This document shows, one piece after another, positions 26,211 to 34,972 of a stretch of 64,000 bases of DNA (position 1 is its first letter; every line of letters starts with the position of its first letter). Below the pieces are notes generated by a model. The model had not been told where the DNA came from. It saw only the letters and a list, made by a program, of their open reading frames with translations, and did not search any database. Source of the DNA: CAMLOF01 sp041913045 (GTDB lineage Bacteria > Pseudomonadota > Gammaproteobacteria > Burkholderiales > Burkholderiaceae_C); NCBI GenBank assembly GCA_041913045.1, contig JAYSGB010000005.1:62001-126000 (forward strand). Reading direction: 5' to 3'. Position numbers and translations under genes: made by a program.

Positions 26211-27326
26211 TCAAGCCTGTGTTTTTTCGAATTCGCGCATGAAGTCAACCAGCGCCTGCACGCCAGCCAGTGGCATGGCGTTGTAGATGCTGGCGCGCAT
26301 GCCTCCCACCGACTTGTGGCCCTTGAGCTGCAGCAGGCCGCGTGCCTTGGCTTGCGCGAGGAAGGCATCGTTGCGGGATTCGTCACGCAGCAGGAAAGGC
26401 ACGTTCATGCGTGAACGGCAGGCCTTGTCCACGTTGTTGACGTAAAGCTGGGAACCGTCGATGAAGTCGTACAGGAGCTTGGCCTTGGCGATGTTGCGCG
26501 CTTCCATGGCGGCCACGCCGGTGAGCGCACCTTCTTGCTGCGCCTTCAACCATTGGAACGTGAGCCCCGCCATGTAGATACTGTACGTGGGGGGCGTGTT
26601 GTACATGGAGTGGTTGTCGGCCACCGTCTTGTAGTCGAACGCGCTGGGGCAGACGGGCAGGGCGTGGCCCAGCAGGTCTTCACGCACGACAACGAGCGTG
26701 ACGCCAGCCGGGCCGATGTTCTTCTGCGCGCCACCGAAAGCCAGGCCGACGCGCGACCAGTCCACCGTGCGCGAAAGCACGTGTGAGGAAAAATCGATGA
26801 CCAGCGGAGCATCGCAACCCAGTGCACGCAGGTCGGGCAATTCCTGAAACTCCACGCCGTGGATGGTCTCGTTGCTGCACAGGTGCACGTAGCTTGCGCC
26901 GCCACGCAACTGCCAGGTGGCTGCGTCTGGAATTGTTGTGAAACCGTTGTCGGCGCCACTTGCCGCCACCCGCGCATTGCCGTACTTGTGACCTTCTTTG
27001 GCAGAATTCTGGCTCCAACTGCCCGTGACCACGAAATCAATGGCCTGTGATGGGCGCAGACCCGCCAGGTTCATGGGCACGATGGCGTTTTCCGCCAGGC
27101 CGCCGCCTTGCATGAACAGCACGCGGTAATTCGACGGCACCGCCAGCAGTTCACGCAGGTCTGCTTCAGCCTGTTCGCAGATGGAGATGAACTCCTTGCC
27201 GCGGTGGCTCATCTCCATCACGCTCATACCACTGCCATGCCAGTCGAGCATCTCAGCGGCGGCTTGCCGCAGCACGTCTTCGGGCATGGCCGCAGGGCCT
27301 GCGGAAAAGTTGTAGGGGCGGGTCAT
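26211..27326 (-). CDS. serC: Phosphoserine aminotransferase
   Basis: 371 residues; PLP-dependent class V transaminase making 3-phosphoserine (and 4-phosphohydroxythreonine for pyridoxal phosphate). MTRPYNFSAGPAAMPEDVL is the SerC start, FAAEWQ-like PLP contacts lie in the middle, and the Schiff-base lysine is in GGAQKNIGPAG. It starts 4 nt after the gyrA stop and is followed by pheA, the conserved order. Confidence 0.96.
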   Translation of the reverse strand: MTRPYNFSAGPAAMPEDVLRQAAAEMLDWHGSGMSVMEMSHRGKEFISICEQAEADLRELLAVPSNYRVLFMQGGGLAENAIVPMNLAGLRPSQAIDFVVTGSWSQNSAKEGHKYGNARVAASGADNGFTTIPDAATWQLRGGASYVHLCSNETIHGVEFQELPDLRALGCDAPLVIDFSSHVLSRTVDWSRVGLAFGGAQKNIGPAGVTLVVVREDLLGHALPVCPSAFDYKTVADNHSMYNTPPTYSIYMAGLTFQWLKAQQEGALTGVAAMEARNIAKAKLLYDFIDGSQLYVNNVDKACRSRMNVPFLLRDESRNDAFLAQAKARGLLQLKGHKSVGGMRASIYNAMPLAGVQALVDFMREFEKTQA

Positions 27327-27330
27327 GAGG

Positions 27331-29976
27331 TCAGTTCGCAGTGGGTTCTTCACCAGCGTCGTCGCCAGTGGCTTCGGTGTCTGCATCCGCATTCGCGTCG
27401 TTTTCCACGATGCGTTGCAGGCCGCTGAGTTTGGCGCCTTCATCCAGGGAGATCAGCGTCACGCCCTGTGTGGCACGGCCGAGTTCCCGGATCTCGCTCA
27501 CACGGGTACGCACCAGCACGCCGGTGTCTGTGATGAGCATGATCTCGTCGTCGGCATGCACCAGCGTGGCGGCCACCACCTTGCCGTTGCGTTCGCTTTG
27601 CTGGATGGCGATCATGCCCTTGGTGCCACGGCCATGGCGGGTGTATTCCACGATAGAGGTGCGCTTGCCGTAGCCGTTCTCGGTGGCGGTGAGCACGCTT
27701 TGCGTCTCGTCTTCGGCCACCAGCATGGCAATCACGCTCTGGCCGTCTTCCAGCGTCATGCCCTTCACGCCTCGTGCGTTGCGGCCCATGGGGCGCACGT
27801 CGTTTTCGTCAAAGCGCACAGCCTTGCCGCCGTCGCTGAAGAGCATCACGTCGTGCTGGCCATCGGTCAGTGCTGCGCCAATCAGATAGTCGCCCTCGTC
27901 CAGGTCCACGGCGATGATGCCAGCCTTGCGCGGGTTGCTGAACTGGTCGAGCGAGGTCTTCTTGACCGTGCCCATGCTGGTGGCCATGAAGACGTAATGG
28001 TCCTCGGGGAAGCTGCGGAACTCGCCCGTGAGTGGCAGCACCACGTTGATCTTCTCGCCTTCCTGCAGCGGGAACATGTTGACGATGGGGCGGCCCCGCG
28101 AGCCGCGCGAACCGGACGGCACTTCCCACACCTTGAGCCAGTACAGGCGGCCCCGGTTGCTGAAGCACAGGATCCAGTCGTGCGTGTTGGCAATGAAGAG
28201 CTGGTCGATCCAGTCGTCTTCCTTGGTGGCGGTAGCCTGCTTGCCACGCCCGCCGCGCTTTTGCGCGCGGTATTCGCTCAAGGGCTGGCTCTTGATGTAG
28301 CCGCTGTGACTCAGCGTCACCACCATGTCGGTGGGGGTGATCAGGTCTTCGGTGGACAGGTCCTGTGCGCTTTGCTCAATCAGGCTGCGGCGTGCGCCTA
28401 GCTTGGTCTGGCCGAACTCGGTCTTGATGGCGACCAGCTCGTCGCCAATGATGGCCGACACGCGCTCGGGCTTGGCCAGGATGTCGAGCAGATCGTCGAT
28501 CTCTGCCATGACTTCCTTGTACTCGGCCACGATCTTGTCCTGCTCCAGGCCGGTCAGGCGCTGCAGACGCATTTGCAGGATTTCCTGTGCCTGCGTTTCG
28601 CTCAGGCGGTACAGGCCGTCGGCCTGCATGCCGAATTCGCGCTCCAGCCCTTCGGGCCGGTAGTCGTCGGCGTTGACGACCGAGCCGTCCTGCTTGGCGC
28701 GCGTCAGCATCTGGCGCACCAGCTGGCTGTCCCAGCTGCGGGTCATCAGCTCGGCCTTGGCCACCGGCGGGGTGGGGGACTCGCGGATGATGCGGATGAA
28801 CTCGTCGATGTTGGCCAGTGCCACGGCCAGGCCTTCGAGCACGTGACCACGGTCGCGCGCCTTGCGCAACTGGAACACCGTGCGGCGGGTCACCACCTCG
28901 CGGCGGTGCTGCAGGAAGATGTCGATCAGGTCCTTCAGGTTGCACAGCTTGGGCTGGCCGTCCACCAGCGCCACCATGTTGATGCCGAAGGTGTCCTGAA
29001 GTTGTGTCTGCTTGTAAAGGTTGTTAAGGACAACCTCAGGCACCTCGCCGCGCTTGAGTTCGATCACCACGCGCATGCCCGACTTGTCGGACTCGTCCTG
29101 GATGTGGCTTATGCCTTCGAGCTTCTTCTCGTGCACCAGCTCGGCAATGCGCTCCAGCAGGGACTTCTTGTTGACCTGGTAGGGGATCTCGTCAACGATG
29201 ATGGCCTGGCGCTGGCCCTTGTCGATGTCTTCGAAATGGCACTTGGCGCGCATGACCACGCGGCCACGGCCAGTGCGGTAACCGTCCTTCACGCCGTTGA
29301 TGCCGTAGATGATGCCGGCCGTGGGGAAATCGGGCGCAGGGATGATCTCCATCAGGTCGTCGATGGAGGCATCCGGGTGCTTGAGCATGTGCAGGCAGGC
29401 GTCCACTACCTCGTTGAGGTTGTGGGGCGGAATGTTGGTGGCCATACCCACGGCAATACCGGCCGAGCCGTTGACCAGCAGGTTGGGCAGGCGTGTGGGC
29501 AGAACCAGCGGTTCCTTTTCGCTGCCGTCGTAGTTGGGCCCGAAATCAACCGTTTCCTTGTCAATGTCGGCCAGCATTTCGTGGGCGATCTTGGACAAGC
29601 GGATTTCGGTGTAACGCATGGCGGCGGCGTTGTCGCCGTCCACCGAACCGAAGTTGCCTTGGCCATCCACCAGCATGTGGCGCAGCGAGAAATCTTGCGC
29701 CATGCGCACGATGGTGTCGTACACCGCCGAGTCGCCGTGCGGGTGGTATTTACCGATGACGTCACCGACGATACGCGCCGACTTTTTATAGGGGCGGTTC
29801 CAGTCGTTGTTGAGTTCGTGCATCGCGTACAGCACGCGGCGGTGCACGGGCTTCAAGCCGTCCCTGGCATCGGGCAGGGCGCGCCCCACGATCACGCTCA
29901 TCGCGTAGTCGAGGTAGCTGCGCCGCATCTCCTCCTCGAGGCTGATGGGCAGGGTTTCCTTGGCGAAAGAGGTCAT
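27331..29976 (-). CDS. gyrA: DNA gyrase subunit A
   Basis: 881 residues. The breakage-reunion domain has the catalytic tyrosine in AAAMRYTEIRLS and a quinolone-determining region reading HPHGDSAVYDT, i.e. Ser and Asp at E. coli positions 83 and 87, the drug-sensitive form. The C-terminal DNA-wrapping domain contains the GyrA box QKRGGRGK and repeated beta-pinwheel blades; the acidic tail (DANADADTEATGDDAGEE) is typical. First gene of a leftward operon ending at lapB. Confidence 0.98.
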   Translation of the reverse strand: MTSFAKETLPISLEEEMRRSYLDYAMSVIVGRALPDARDGLKPVHRRVLYAMHELNNDWNRPYKKSARIVGDVIGKYHPHGDSAVYDTIVRMAQDFSLRHMLVDGQGNFGSVDGDNAAAMRYTEIRLSKIAHEMLADIDKETVDFGPNYDGSEKEPLVLPTRLPNLLVNGSAGIAVGMATNIPPHNLNEVVDACLHMLKHPDASIDDLMEIIPAPDFPTAGIIYGINGVKDGYRTGRGRVVMRAKCHFEDIDKGQRQAIIVDEIPYQVNKKSLLERIAELVHEKKLEGISHIQDESDKSGMRVVIELKRGEVPEVVLNNLYKQTQLQDTFGINMVALVDGQPKLCNLKDLIDIFLQHRREVVTRRTVFQLRKARDRGHVLEGLAVALANIDEFIRIIRESPTPPVAKAELMTRSWDSQLVRQMLTRAKQDGSVVNADDYRPEGLEREFGMQADGLYRLSETQAQEILQMRLQRLTGLEQDKIVAEYKEVMAEIDDLLDILAKPERVSAIIGDELVAIKTEFGQTKLGARRSLIEQSAQDLSTEDLITPTDMVVTLSHSGYIKSQPLSEYRAQKRGGRGKQATATKEDDWIDQLFIANTHDWILCFSNRGRLYWLKVWEVPSGSRGSRGRPIVNMFPLQEGEKINVVLPLTGEFRSFPEDHYVFMATSMGTVKKTSLDQFSNPRKAGIIAVDLDEGDYLIGAALTDGQHDVMLFSDGGKAVRFDENDVRPMGRNARGVKGMTLEDGQSVIAMLVAEDETQSVLTATENGYGKRTSIVEYTRHGRGTKGMIAIQQSERNGKVVAATLVHADDEIMLITDTGVLVRTRVSEIRELGRATQGVTLISLDEGAKLSGLQRIVENDANADADTEATGDDAGEEPTAN

Positions 29977-30188
29977 GAGGCGCCTTGCAAATATCGGGTC
30001 AACCGGTCATTTTAGTTGGCAGAACCGCAGGTGTGAAAAATGCGCTCAACCGAGTGCACAGGCGTTGAATGTTGAAGCTGTGGTCATCATGCAACATCTG
30101 GCATATTGCTGGGCTCAAAGTGGTGCAAGACAAGCCAGTGACAGCTTGGTGGTACTTGGCTTGTGGCAGAATGATGGAACCACTCGGT

Positions 30189-30209
30189 ATGGCGTTGTTT
30201 GAACGCCAT
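30189..30209 (+). promoter_or_regulatory. Stem-loop in the leader of the OmpA-like gene
   Basis: An 8-bp perfect stem (ATGGCGTT / AACGCCAT) with a GTTTG loop lies 46 bp upstream of the OmpA-like ATG and is followed by an A-rich tract, not a T run. Its place in the 278-bp gyrA/ompA divergent space suggests a 5'-UTR stability element. Confidence 0.4.
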
Positions 30210-30254
30210 TAAAAAAGTTTGCAGGTCATCTGCGCCAACACCAAGAGGAAACCG

Positions 30255-30905
30255 ATGAAGAAACTGAATAAAGTCGCGATGCTGTTCGCAACCGCCGCCC
30301 TGGCTACCGCCGCTGGCGCCCAGACCGTTGACAACTGGCGCAATGGCACCGGCGACCTGGTCTGGAAGAACGGCACCAACGAACTGTGCTGGCGCAATGC
30401 CAACTGGACGCCTGCTACCGCTGCTCAAGGCTGCGACGGCGCCATCGTTCCCCAGGCTGCTGCTCCGGCACCTGCACCTGCTGCTGCTCCCGCACCGGCT
30501 CCTGCCGCTGCTGCTCCCGCAGCAGCACCTGCCGCAGCTCCCGCTGCTGCTTCCAAGGTGACCTACGCAGCCGACGCTTTCTTCGACTTCGACAAGGCTG
30601 TTCTGAAGCCTGAAGGCAAAGCCAAGCTGGACGATCTGGCTGGCAAGGTCAAGGGTATCAACCTGGAAGTGATCATCGCCGTGGGTCACACTGACGCCAC
30701 TGGTGCTGACGCTTACAACCAGAAGCTGTCTGTGCGTCGCGCTGAAGCTGTGAAAGCTTACCTGGTGAGCAAGGGCATTGACGCCAACCGCGTTTACACC
30801 GAAGGCAAGGGCGAAGCCCAGCCCGTGGCTGACAACGCCACCAAGGCAGGCCGTGCCAAGAACCGTCGCGTGGAAATCGAAGTGGTCGGCACCCGCGCCA
30901 ACTGA
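30255..30905 (+). CDS. OmpA-family peptidoglycan-associated outer membrane protein
   Basis: 216 residues: signal peptide (MKKLNKVAMLFATAALATAA, cleaved after GAQ), a short Trp/Asn-rich stretch with two cysteines (NELCWRNANWTP...GC), a long Ala/Pro linker (about 75-110) and a C-terminal OmpA domain (FFDFDKAVLKPEGKAKLDDL, VGHTDATGADAYNQKLSVRRA, NRRVEIEV) that binds diaminopimelate in peptidoglycan. There is no N-terminal beta-barrel, unlike E. coli OmpA; the same layout is common in Comamonadaceae. A strong AGAGGAAA site precedes it and a terminator follows. Confidence 0.9.
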   Translation: MKKLNKVAMLFATAALATAAGAQTVDNWRNGTGDLVWKNGTNELCWRNANWTPATAAQGCDGAIVPQAAAPAPAPAAAPAPAPAAAAPAAAPAAAPAAASKVTYAADAFFDFDKAVLKPEGKAKLDDLAGKVKGINLEVIIAVGHTDATGADAYNQKLSVRRAEAVKAYLVSKGIDANRVYTEGKGEAQPVADNATKAGRAKNRRVEIEVVGTRAN

Positions 30906-30931
30906 TTTCGAGTCCCTTCGGACATCACAGG

Positions 30932-30956
30932 AAACCGCGCCTCGGCGCGGTTTTTT
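30932..30956 (+). terminator. Terminator after the OmpA-like gene
   Basis: A 9-bp stem (AAACCGCGC / GCGCGGTTT) with a CTCG loop and a T6 tract. Confidence 0.9.
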
Positions 30957-30980
30957 GTTGCCTGCGGCGATAATGCCTTC

Positions 30981-31694
30981 ATGGACAAGACCGTCAATGC
31001 AGACCCGGCCGAACTGGCCAAGTTTTCTGAGTTGGCCCACCGCTGGTGGGATCCCGAGAGCGAATTCCGCCCGCTCCACCAAATCAACCCGTTGCGCCTG
31101 GACTGGATAGACCGCCAAGCCCCGCTTGCTGGCAAAAAGGTGCTGGACGTTGGCTGTGGCGGCGGCATTCTGGCCGACTCCATGGCGCGTAAGGGCGCGC
31201 AGGTGCTGGGCATAGACCTGGCGGGCAAGGCGCTCAAGGTGGCGCAATTGCATGCCTTGGAGGCCGCTACCCCCAACGTTACCTACCGCGAGGTGAGCGC
31301 TGAACACTTGGCTGCAGAGCAGCCAGGGCAGTTCGACGTTGTGACTTGCATGGAGATGCTTGAGCACGTGCCGGACCCGGCTTCCGTGGTGCAGGCCTGT
31401 GCCACGCTGGTGAAGCCGGGTGGCTGGGTGTTTTTCTCCACCATCAACCGAAACCCGAAGTCCTTCCTGTTTGCCATTGTGGGCGCGGAGTATGTGCTGC
31501 AAATGCTGCCCAAAGGTACGCACGAGTACGCGAAGTTCATCCGCCCAAGCGAACTGGCTTCGTATTGCAGGCGCGCCGGGCTCGATCTGCAGGGCACACG
31601 CGGCATGGAATACAACCCACTGACCCGGCGTTACTGGCTCAGTTCGGATACTAGCGTCAATTACCTGATCGCTACCCGTAAGGCTGAGTCATGA
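30981..31694 (+). CDS. ubiG: Ubiquinone O-methyltransferase
   Basis: 237 residues. It carries out both O-methylations of ubiquinone synthesis. AELAKFSELAHRWWDPESEFRPLHQINPLR is the UbiG hallmark, VLDVGCGGGILADSMA the SAM site, and VTCMEMLEHVPDP and FFSTINRNPKSFLFAI follow. Its stop overlaps the gph start (ATGA), as in many betaproteobacteria. Confidence 0.96.
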   Translation: MDKTVNADPAELAKFSELAHRWWDPESEFRPLHQINPLRLDWIDRQAPLAGKKVLDVGCGGGILADSMARKGAQVLGIDLAGKALKVAQLHALEAATPNVTYREVSAEHLAAEQPGQFDVVTCMEMLEHVPDPASVVQACATLVKPGGWVFFSTINRNPKSFLFAIVGAEYVLQMLPKGTHEYAKFIRPSELASYCRRAGLDLQGTRGMEYNPLTRRYWLSSDTSVNYLIATRKAES

Positions 31695-32362
31695 CACGTT
31701 TTACGGGTGTGCGAGCCGTTCTTTTCGATCTGGACGGCACCTTGATCGACAGTGCCCCGGACCTGGGCTACGCGGTTGACCAGATGCGTGTGCGCCGTGG
31801 GTTGCCATCTTTGCCGCTGGAAAGCTACCGGCACATGGCAGGAGCCGGTGCGCGTGGCATGCTCCATGTGGCGTTTGGCATGACGCCTGACCACCCGGAC
31901 TTTCCGAGTTACCGGGATGAGTTTTTCGACAACTACCAGGCATGCATGACCCAACGTACGCAGCCGTTTGACATGGTGGACACCATGTTGGCGCGTTTGA
32001 GTGCCGAGGGCTTGAGTTGGGGCGTTGTGACCAACAAATCAGAGCGGTTTGCCTTGCCGCTCACGGCGGGTATGCCTTTGTTTTCCAGTGCGGGTACGGT
32101 GGTGGGCGGCGACACCACGCCGCACCCCAAGCCCCACCCAGCGCCGTTGCTGGAGGCAGCTCAGCGCCTTGGTGTGCCTGCGCACGCTTGCATTTACGTG
32201 GGCGACGACGAGCGCGACATTGTGGCCGGTAAAGCGGCAGGTATGTCCACGGTGGCAGCGTTGTACGGTTACCTGGGGCTGCGCAATGACGTGAGTGCCT
32301 GGGGTGCGGACGCACAAATAGAAAGTCCGCTGGAGCTCTTGAACTTTCTCGAATTGGCTTAA
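31691..32362 (+). CDS. gph: Phosphoglycolate phosphatase (HAD superfamily)
   Basis: 223 residues. The HAD motif I is LFDLDGTLIDSAPDLGYAV, motif II lies in VVTNKSERF, the lysine in HPKPHPAPLLEA and motif IV in YVGDDERDIVAGKAAG. It removes phosphate from 2-phosphoglycolate; the close link with ubiG is widespread. Related MupP or generic HAD functions are possible. Its 3' end holds the ssrA promoter region. Confidence 0.9.
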   Translation: MTRFTGVRAVLFDLDGTLIDSAPDLGYAVDQMRVRRGLPSLPLESYRHMAGAGARGMLHVAFGMTPDHPDFPSYRDEFFDNYQACMTQRTQPFDMVDTMLARLSAEGLSWGVVTNKSERFALPLTAGMPLFSSAGTVVGGDTTPHPKPHPAPLLEAAQRLGVPAHACIYVGDDERDIVAGKAAGMSTVAALYGYLGLRNDVSAWGADAQIESPLELLNFLELA

Positions 32363-32365
32363 ACT
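32339..32365 (+). promoter_or_regulatory. Candidate ssrA promoter
   Basis: TTGAAC (32339-32344) and TAAACT (32360-32365, overlapping the gph stop) end 11 bp before the mature tmRNA 5' end. The 15-bp spacing is short, so only moderate support. Confidence 0.4.
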
Positions 32366-32376
32366 AAGTCACTGTA

Positions 32377-32753
32377 GGGGCTGCATTGGTTTCGACGTGG
32401 GTTCGGGCACGCAGCAGGGCATGTCGAGGTTCTGTCACCTCGTAAAACCGCAGAAAAAAACTAACTGCAAACGACGAACGTTTCGCACTCGCCGCTTAAT
32501 CCGGTGAGCCTTGCAACAGCGGGCCGATAGGCTGGGCAAGGGCGGTCGCAAGACTGTCCAGGCTGCAAGGGAATTCATATCGGCTGGCTGATGGGCGGGC
32601 AACTTGTCCATCGGCGAGACTCAAGGTTGCTGGCCTGACACGCAGCGTGCCGCTGCGCGGCGCGTCGGGTAAGACTCAAAACAGACGGCTACACATGTAG
32701 AACTGCGCGAAGAAGGCTTGCGGACGGGGGTTCAAATCCCCCCAGCTCCACCA
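32377..32753 (+). ncRNA. ssrA: Transfer-messenger RNA (tmRNA)
   Basis: A 377-nt gene. GGGGCTG at the 5' end pairs with CAGCTCC before the 3' CCA, forming the alanine-tRNA-like acceptor stem, and GGTTCAAATCC forms the T arm. The tag reading frame at 32467-32499 encodes ANDERFALAA and a stop, the betaproteobacterial proteolysis tag. tmRNA with SmpB rescues stalled ribosomes. Its 3' end is the attachment site used by the adjacent integrase, which has left a functional 3' end. Confidence 0.96.
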
Positions 32754-32766
32754 TATAACCATCCAA

Positions 32767-32800
32767 AGCCATCCACTGTTGTCCAGTGGGTGGCTTTTTT
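32767..32800 (+). terminator. Terminator downstream of ssrA
   Basis: A 12-bp stem (AGCCATCCACTG / CAGTGGGTGGCT with one G-T pair), loop TTGTC, then T6. It stands between ssrA and the integrase and so is supplied by the island side of the junction. Confidence 0.85.
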
Positions 32801-32867
32801 CATTGCAAATCAACGGCTTGAGTGTCCAGGGGCATCCAGATCTGTTTGGTGGCATCCAGATGGGAGA

Positions 32868-32926
32868 CGGGGAACGAGGCGGGGAACAGACGGGCAGACA
32901 GCAGATTTTTCGGGTATTGTTCCCCG
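32868..32926. repeat. Left-end CGGGGAAC repeats, putative integrase arm sites
   Basis: CGGGGAAC occurs at 32868-32875 and 32880-32887 (12-bp period) and inverted at 32919-32926. The same pair with the same period recurs at 61876-61895 at the other end of the island, as expected for arm-type binding sites. A 10-bp repeat GGCATCCAGA also occurs twice nearby (32831, 32851). Confidence 0.55.
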
Positions 32927-32947
32927 ATTCGCTGTTCTGGAGGTCAT

Positions 32948-34159
32948 GTGCTCACTGATAAACAATGCAAGAACGCTGTCTGCCCGGTGGACAAAAAGCG
33001 GGCCCGCCTGACGGATGCAGGCGGTCTGTATCTCGAGGTTAGCCCGGCAGGATCCAAGCGGTGGTTCTGGAAGCTCTATGTCGATGGCAAGGAAAGCCGC
33101 TTGGCTCTGGGGAGTTATCCGGCGGTCAGCTTGGCCGAAGCCCGCAGGGCGCGCGATGCGGCCAGGTTACAGAAGGCCGATGGGCAAAACCCAATCCAGG
33201 TCAAGAAGCTTCAGCGGTTGAAGGGGAACATTTCACCGGATGAGACTTTTCAAGTGGTGGCCCTGGAGTGGTATAAAAAGCAGGCGCCCCAATGGAGTGA
33301 AGGACATGCCAGCCGAGCCTTGCGGCAATTCGAGCGGGACTTGTTTCCCTGGATTGGTGCTAGGGCGCTCGGAGCTATCGAGCCTGTGGAGCTTCTGGCC
33401 GCACTCCGGAAAATCGAGCAGCGGGGCGCGATCGAGACTGCTGATCGGGCCTTGATGCTGTGTCGCCAAGTCTGGCGCTACGGCTTAGCGACTGGCCGCG
33501 TGAGTCGAGACGTTACCGCAGGCCTTAAGGATGCGCTTCAGCCCTATAGGGGAAAACATTTTGCGGCTATCACGGACCCCGAAAAACTGGGAGTGTTGCT
33601 GCGTGCGATCAAGGCATACAAGGGTGGGGTCGTCGTCAAGTCAGCGCTGCAACTTGCTCCCATGCTGTTTCAGCGTCCTGGCGAACTCCGTGCGGCCGCG
33701 TGGTCCGAGGTGGATCTGGATTCGGCCCTCTGGACTATCCCGGCGGCACGCATGAAGCGAGGGAAGGAGGGCAAGGAGTACGGTGATCCGCACTTCGTCC
33801 CACTACCTCGGCAGGCTGTCCAAGTATTCCGGGACTTGCATCGCTATACAGGGCACGGCACTTTGGTTTTTCCTGGTGAGCGCGATCACGAGCGCCCAAT
33901 TTCGGAGAACTCTGTCCGTACTGCACTGATCAGTCTAGGTTACAACTCAGAACTTCAGACTTGGCACGGTTTCCGTGCCACGGCTAGAACCATGCTGGCT
34001 GAGCGTTTGGACTGTGATCCCCTGGTAATCGAGGCCCAGCTTGCACATGCGGTCAAAGACGCAAATGGACGGGCATACAACCGAACGCAATACATGGAAA
34101 AGCGGCGGCAGATGATGCAGCAGTGGGCAGACTATCTAGATCAATTGGCATTACGCTGA
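32948..34159 (+). CDS. P4-type tyrosine integrase (DUF4102 arm-binding domain)
   Basis: 403 residues from GTG 32948, placed 4-5 nt after GGAGG; the frame is open further upstream without homology. The N-terminal DUF4102 domain has DAGGLYLEVSPAGSKRWFWKLYVDGKESRLALGSYPAVSLAEARRARDAARL. The catalytic domain shows the tetrad pieces RPGELRAAAW (Arg), HGFRATARTML (His-x-x-Arg), LAHAV (His) and the nucleophile in AYNRTQYMEKR. It catalyses site-specific insertion and excision at ssrA, like IntA of CP4-57. It has several rare-start alternatives. Confidence 0.92.
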   Translation: MLTDKQCKNAVCPVDKKRARLTDAGGLYLEVSPAGSKRWFWKLYVDGKESRLALGSYPAVSLAEARRARDAARLQKADGQNPIQVKKLQRLKGNISPDETFQVVALEWYKKQAPQWSEGHASRALRQFERDLFPWIGARALGAIEPVELLAALRKIEQRGAIETADRALMLCRQVWRYGLATGRVSRDVTAGLKDALQPYRGKHFAAITDPEKLGVLLRAIKAYKGGVVVKSALQLAPMLFQRPGELRAAAWSEVDLDSALWTIPAARMKRGKEGKEYGDPHFVPLPRQAVQVFRDLHRYTGHGTLVFPGERDHERPISENSVRTALISLGYNSELQTWHGFRATARTMLAERLDCDPLVIEAQLAHAVKDANGRAYNRTQYMEKRRQMMQQWADYLDQLALR

Positions 34160-34374
34160 CTGGCGATCCGGACGTGGCTAGATAACGGCAGCGCTAGGTG
34201 AATCCAGAAAATTTCAGACCCATATCACGCTGCAGGAGACCAGGAGAGTGTCTTGATCCCGAGCTTATGCATTCGCTTATTCCATGGTGGAGTGTGGGCG
34301 TAGTAAACGTACTTGCACCTCAACGGACACGCCTGGCCCTCTAGGTCTTTTCACCATCCGTCCCCCACGCCATC

Positions 34375-34407
34375 AAGCCCCGCTGGTTCTACCAGTCGGG
34401 GCTTTTT
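34375..34407 (+). terminator. Terminator upstream of the zinc-ribbon gene
   Basis: Stem AAGCCCCG/CGGGGCTT continued by CTGGT/ACCAG around a TCT loop, then T5. The 275-bp stretch 34160-34434 contains no gene; this hairpin separates integrase transcription from the next genes. Confidence 0.75.
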
Positions 34408-34434
34408 GCCGTCATGTCATAAGGAGTCCTCCGT

Positions 34435-34911
34435 ATGCCCTGTCCCCTGTGCCAGTCCAACCGACTGGTGTTCCACGCCCCAGCGAAGAAGCTTGGTGGT
34501 CTGGTCGGCGCCACTGGCGGTGCGATCAGTGGCGCTGCCAGCGCCAGCGCCGTCGGTGCCGTAAGTACCGCAAGTGCTGCCACCATCTCCGGCGCCAAAG
34601 CCGGTGCAGCGTTGGCCATCATCGCCACCCGTACCGGTCCTCCACTCGCGGCCTGGGCCGCTGTGCTGATGGGCTGCCTGGCGGGTGGTGCCACCGGCTG
34701 CATCGTCGGCGCCCAGTTGGGCGACCTCATCGACCGCAAGGTGCTCGACAACGTTGAGTGCAAGGACTGCGGTCACCGCTTCCAGCAGGACACCGGGCCT
34801 GAGCCCCTTCATCCGGTGGCTCCGGTCGGTCCGGCTGGGTCACACCACCCGCTCTATCCGATGTCGGCCATGCATCCAGCACATGCGGATCAGGACCTCG
34901 ACTTCGAGTGA
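34435..34911 (+). CDS. Small zinc-ribbon protein with glycine-rich hydrophobic core
   Basis: 158 residues, not recognised as a named family. CPLC at residues 3-6 and CKDC near residue 107 form a probable split zinc ribbon. Between them lie two glycine/alanine-rich hydrophobic stretches (LGGLVGATGGAISGAASASAVGAVS and LAAWAAVLMGCLAGGATGCIVGAQLGDLIDRK) of glycine-zipper type, which may insert into membranes. The tail is His/Pro-rich. An AAGGAGT site precedes the ATG. It stands first in the DUF932-YqaJ module. Confidence 0.6.
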   Translation: MPCPLCQSNRLVFHAPAKKLGGLVGATGGAISGAASASAVGAVSTASAATISGAKAGAALAIIATRTGPPLAAWAAVLMGCLAGGATGCIVGAQLGDLIDRKVLDNVECKDCGHRFQQDTGPEPLHPVAPVGPAGSHHPLYPMSAMHPAHADQDLDFE

Positions 34912-34972
34912 ATGGCTGCGGCTGTTCTCTCGCGCTTTTACCGTTCCCCACCCCTTTCTGAAGGATTTACTC

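Noticed and set aside
28573..30015. 480-residue plus-strand ORF opposite gyrA
   Set aside because: Fully antisense to a clear gyrA with no domain of its own.
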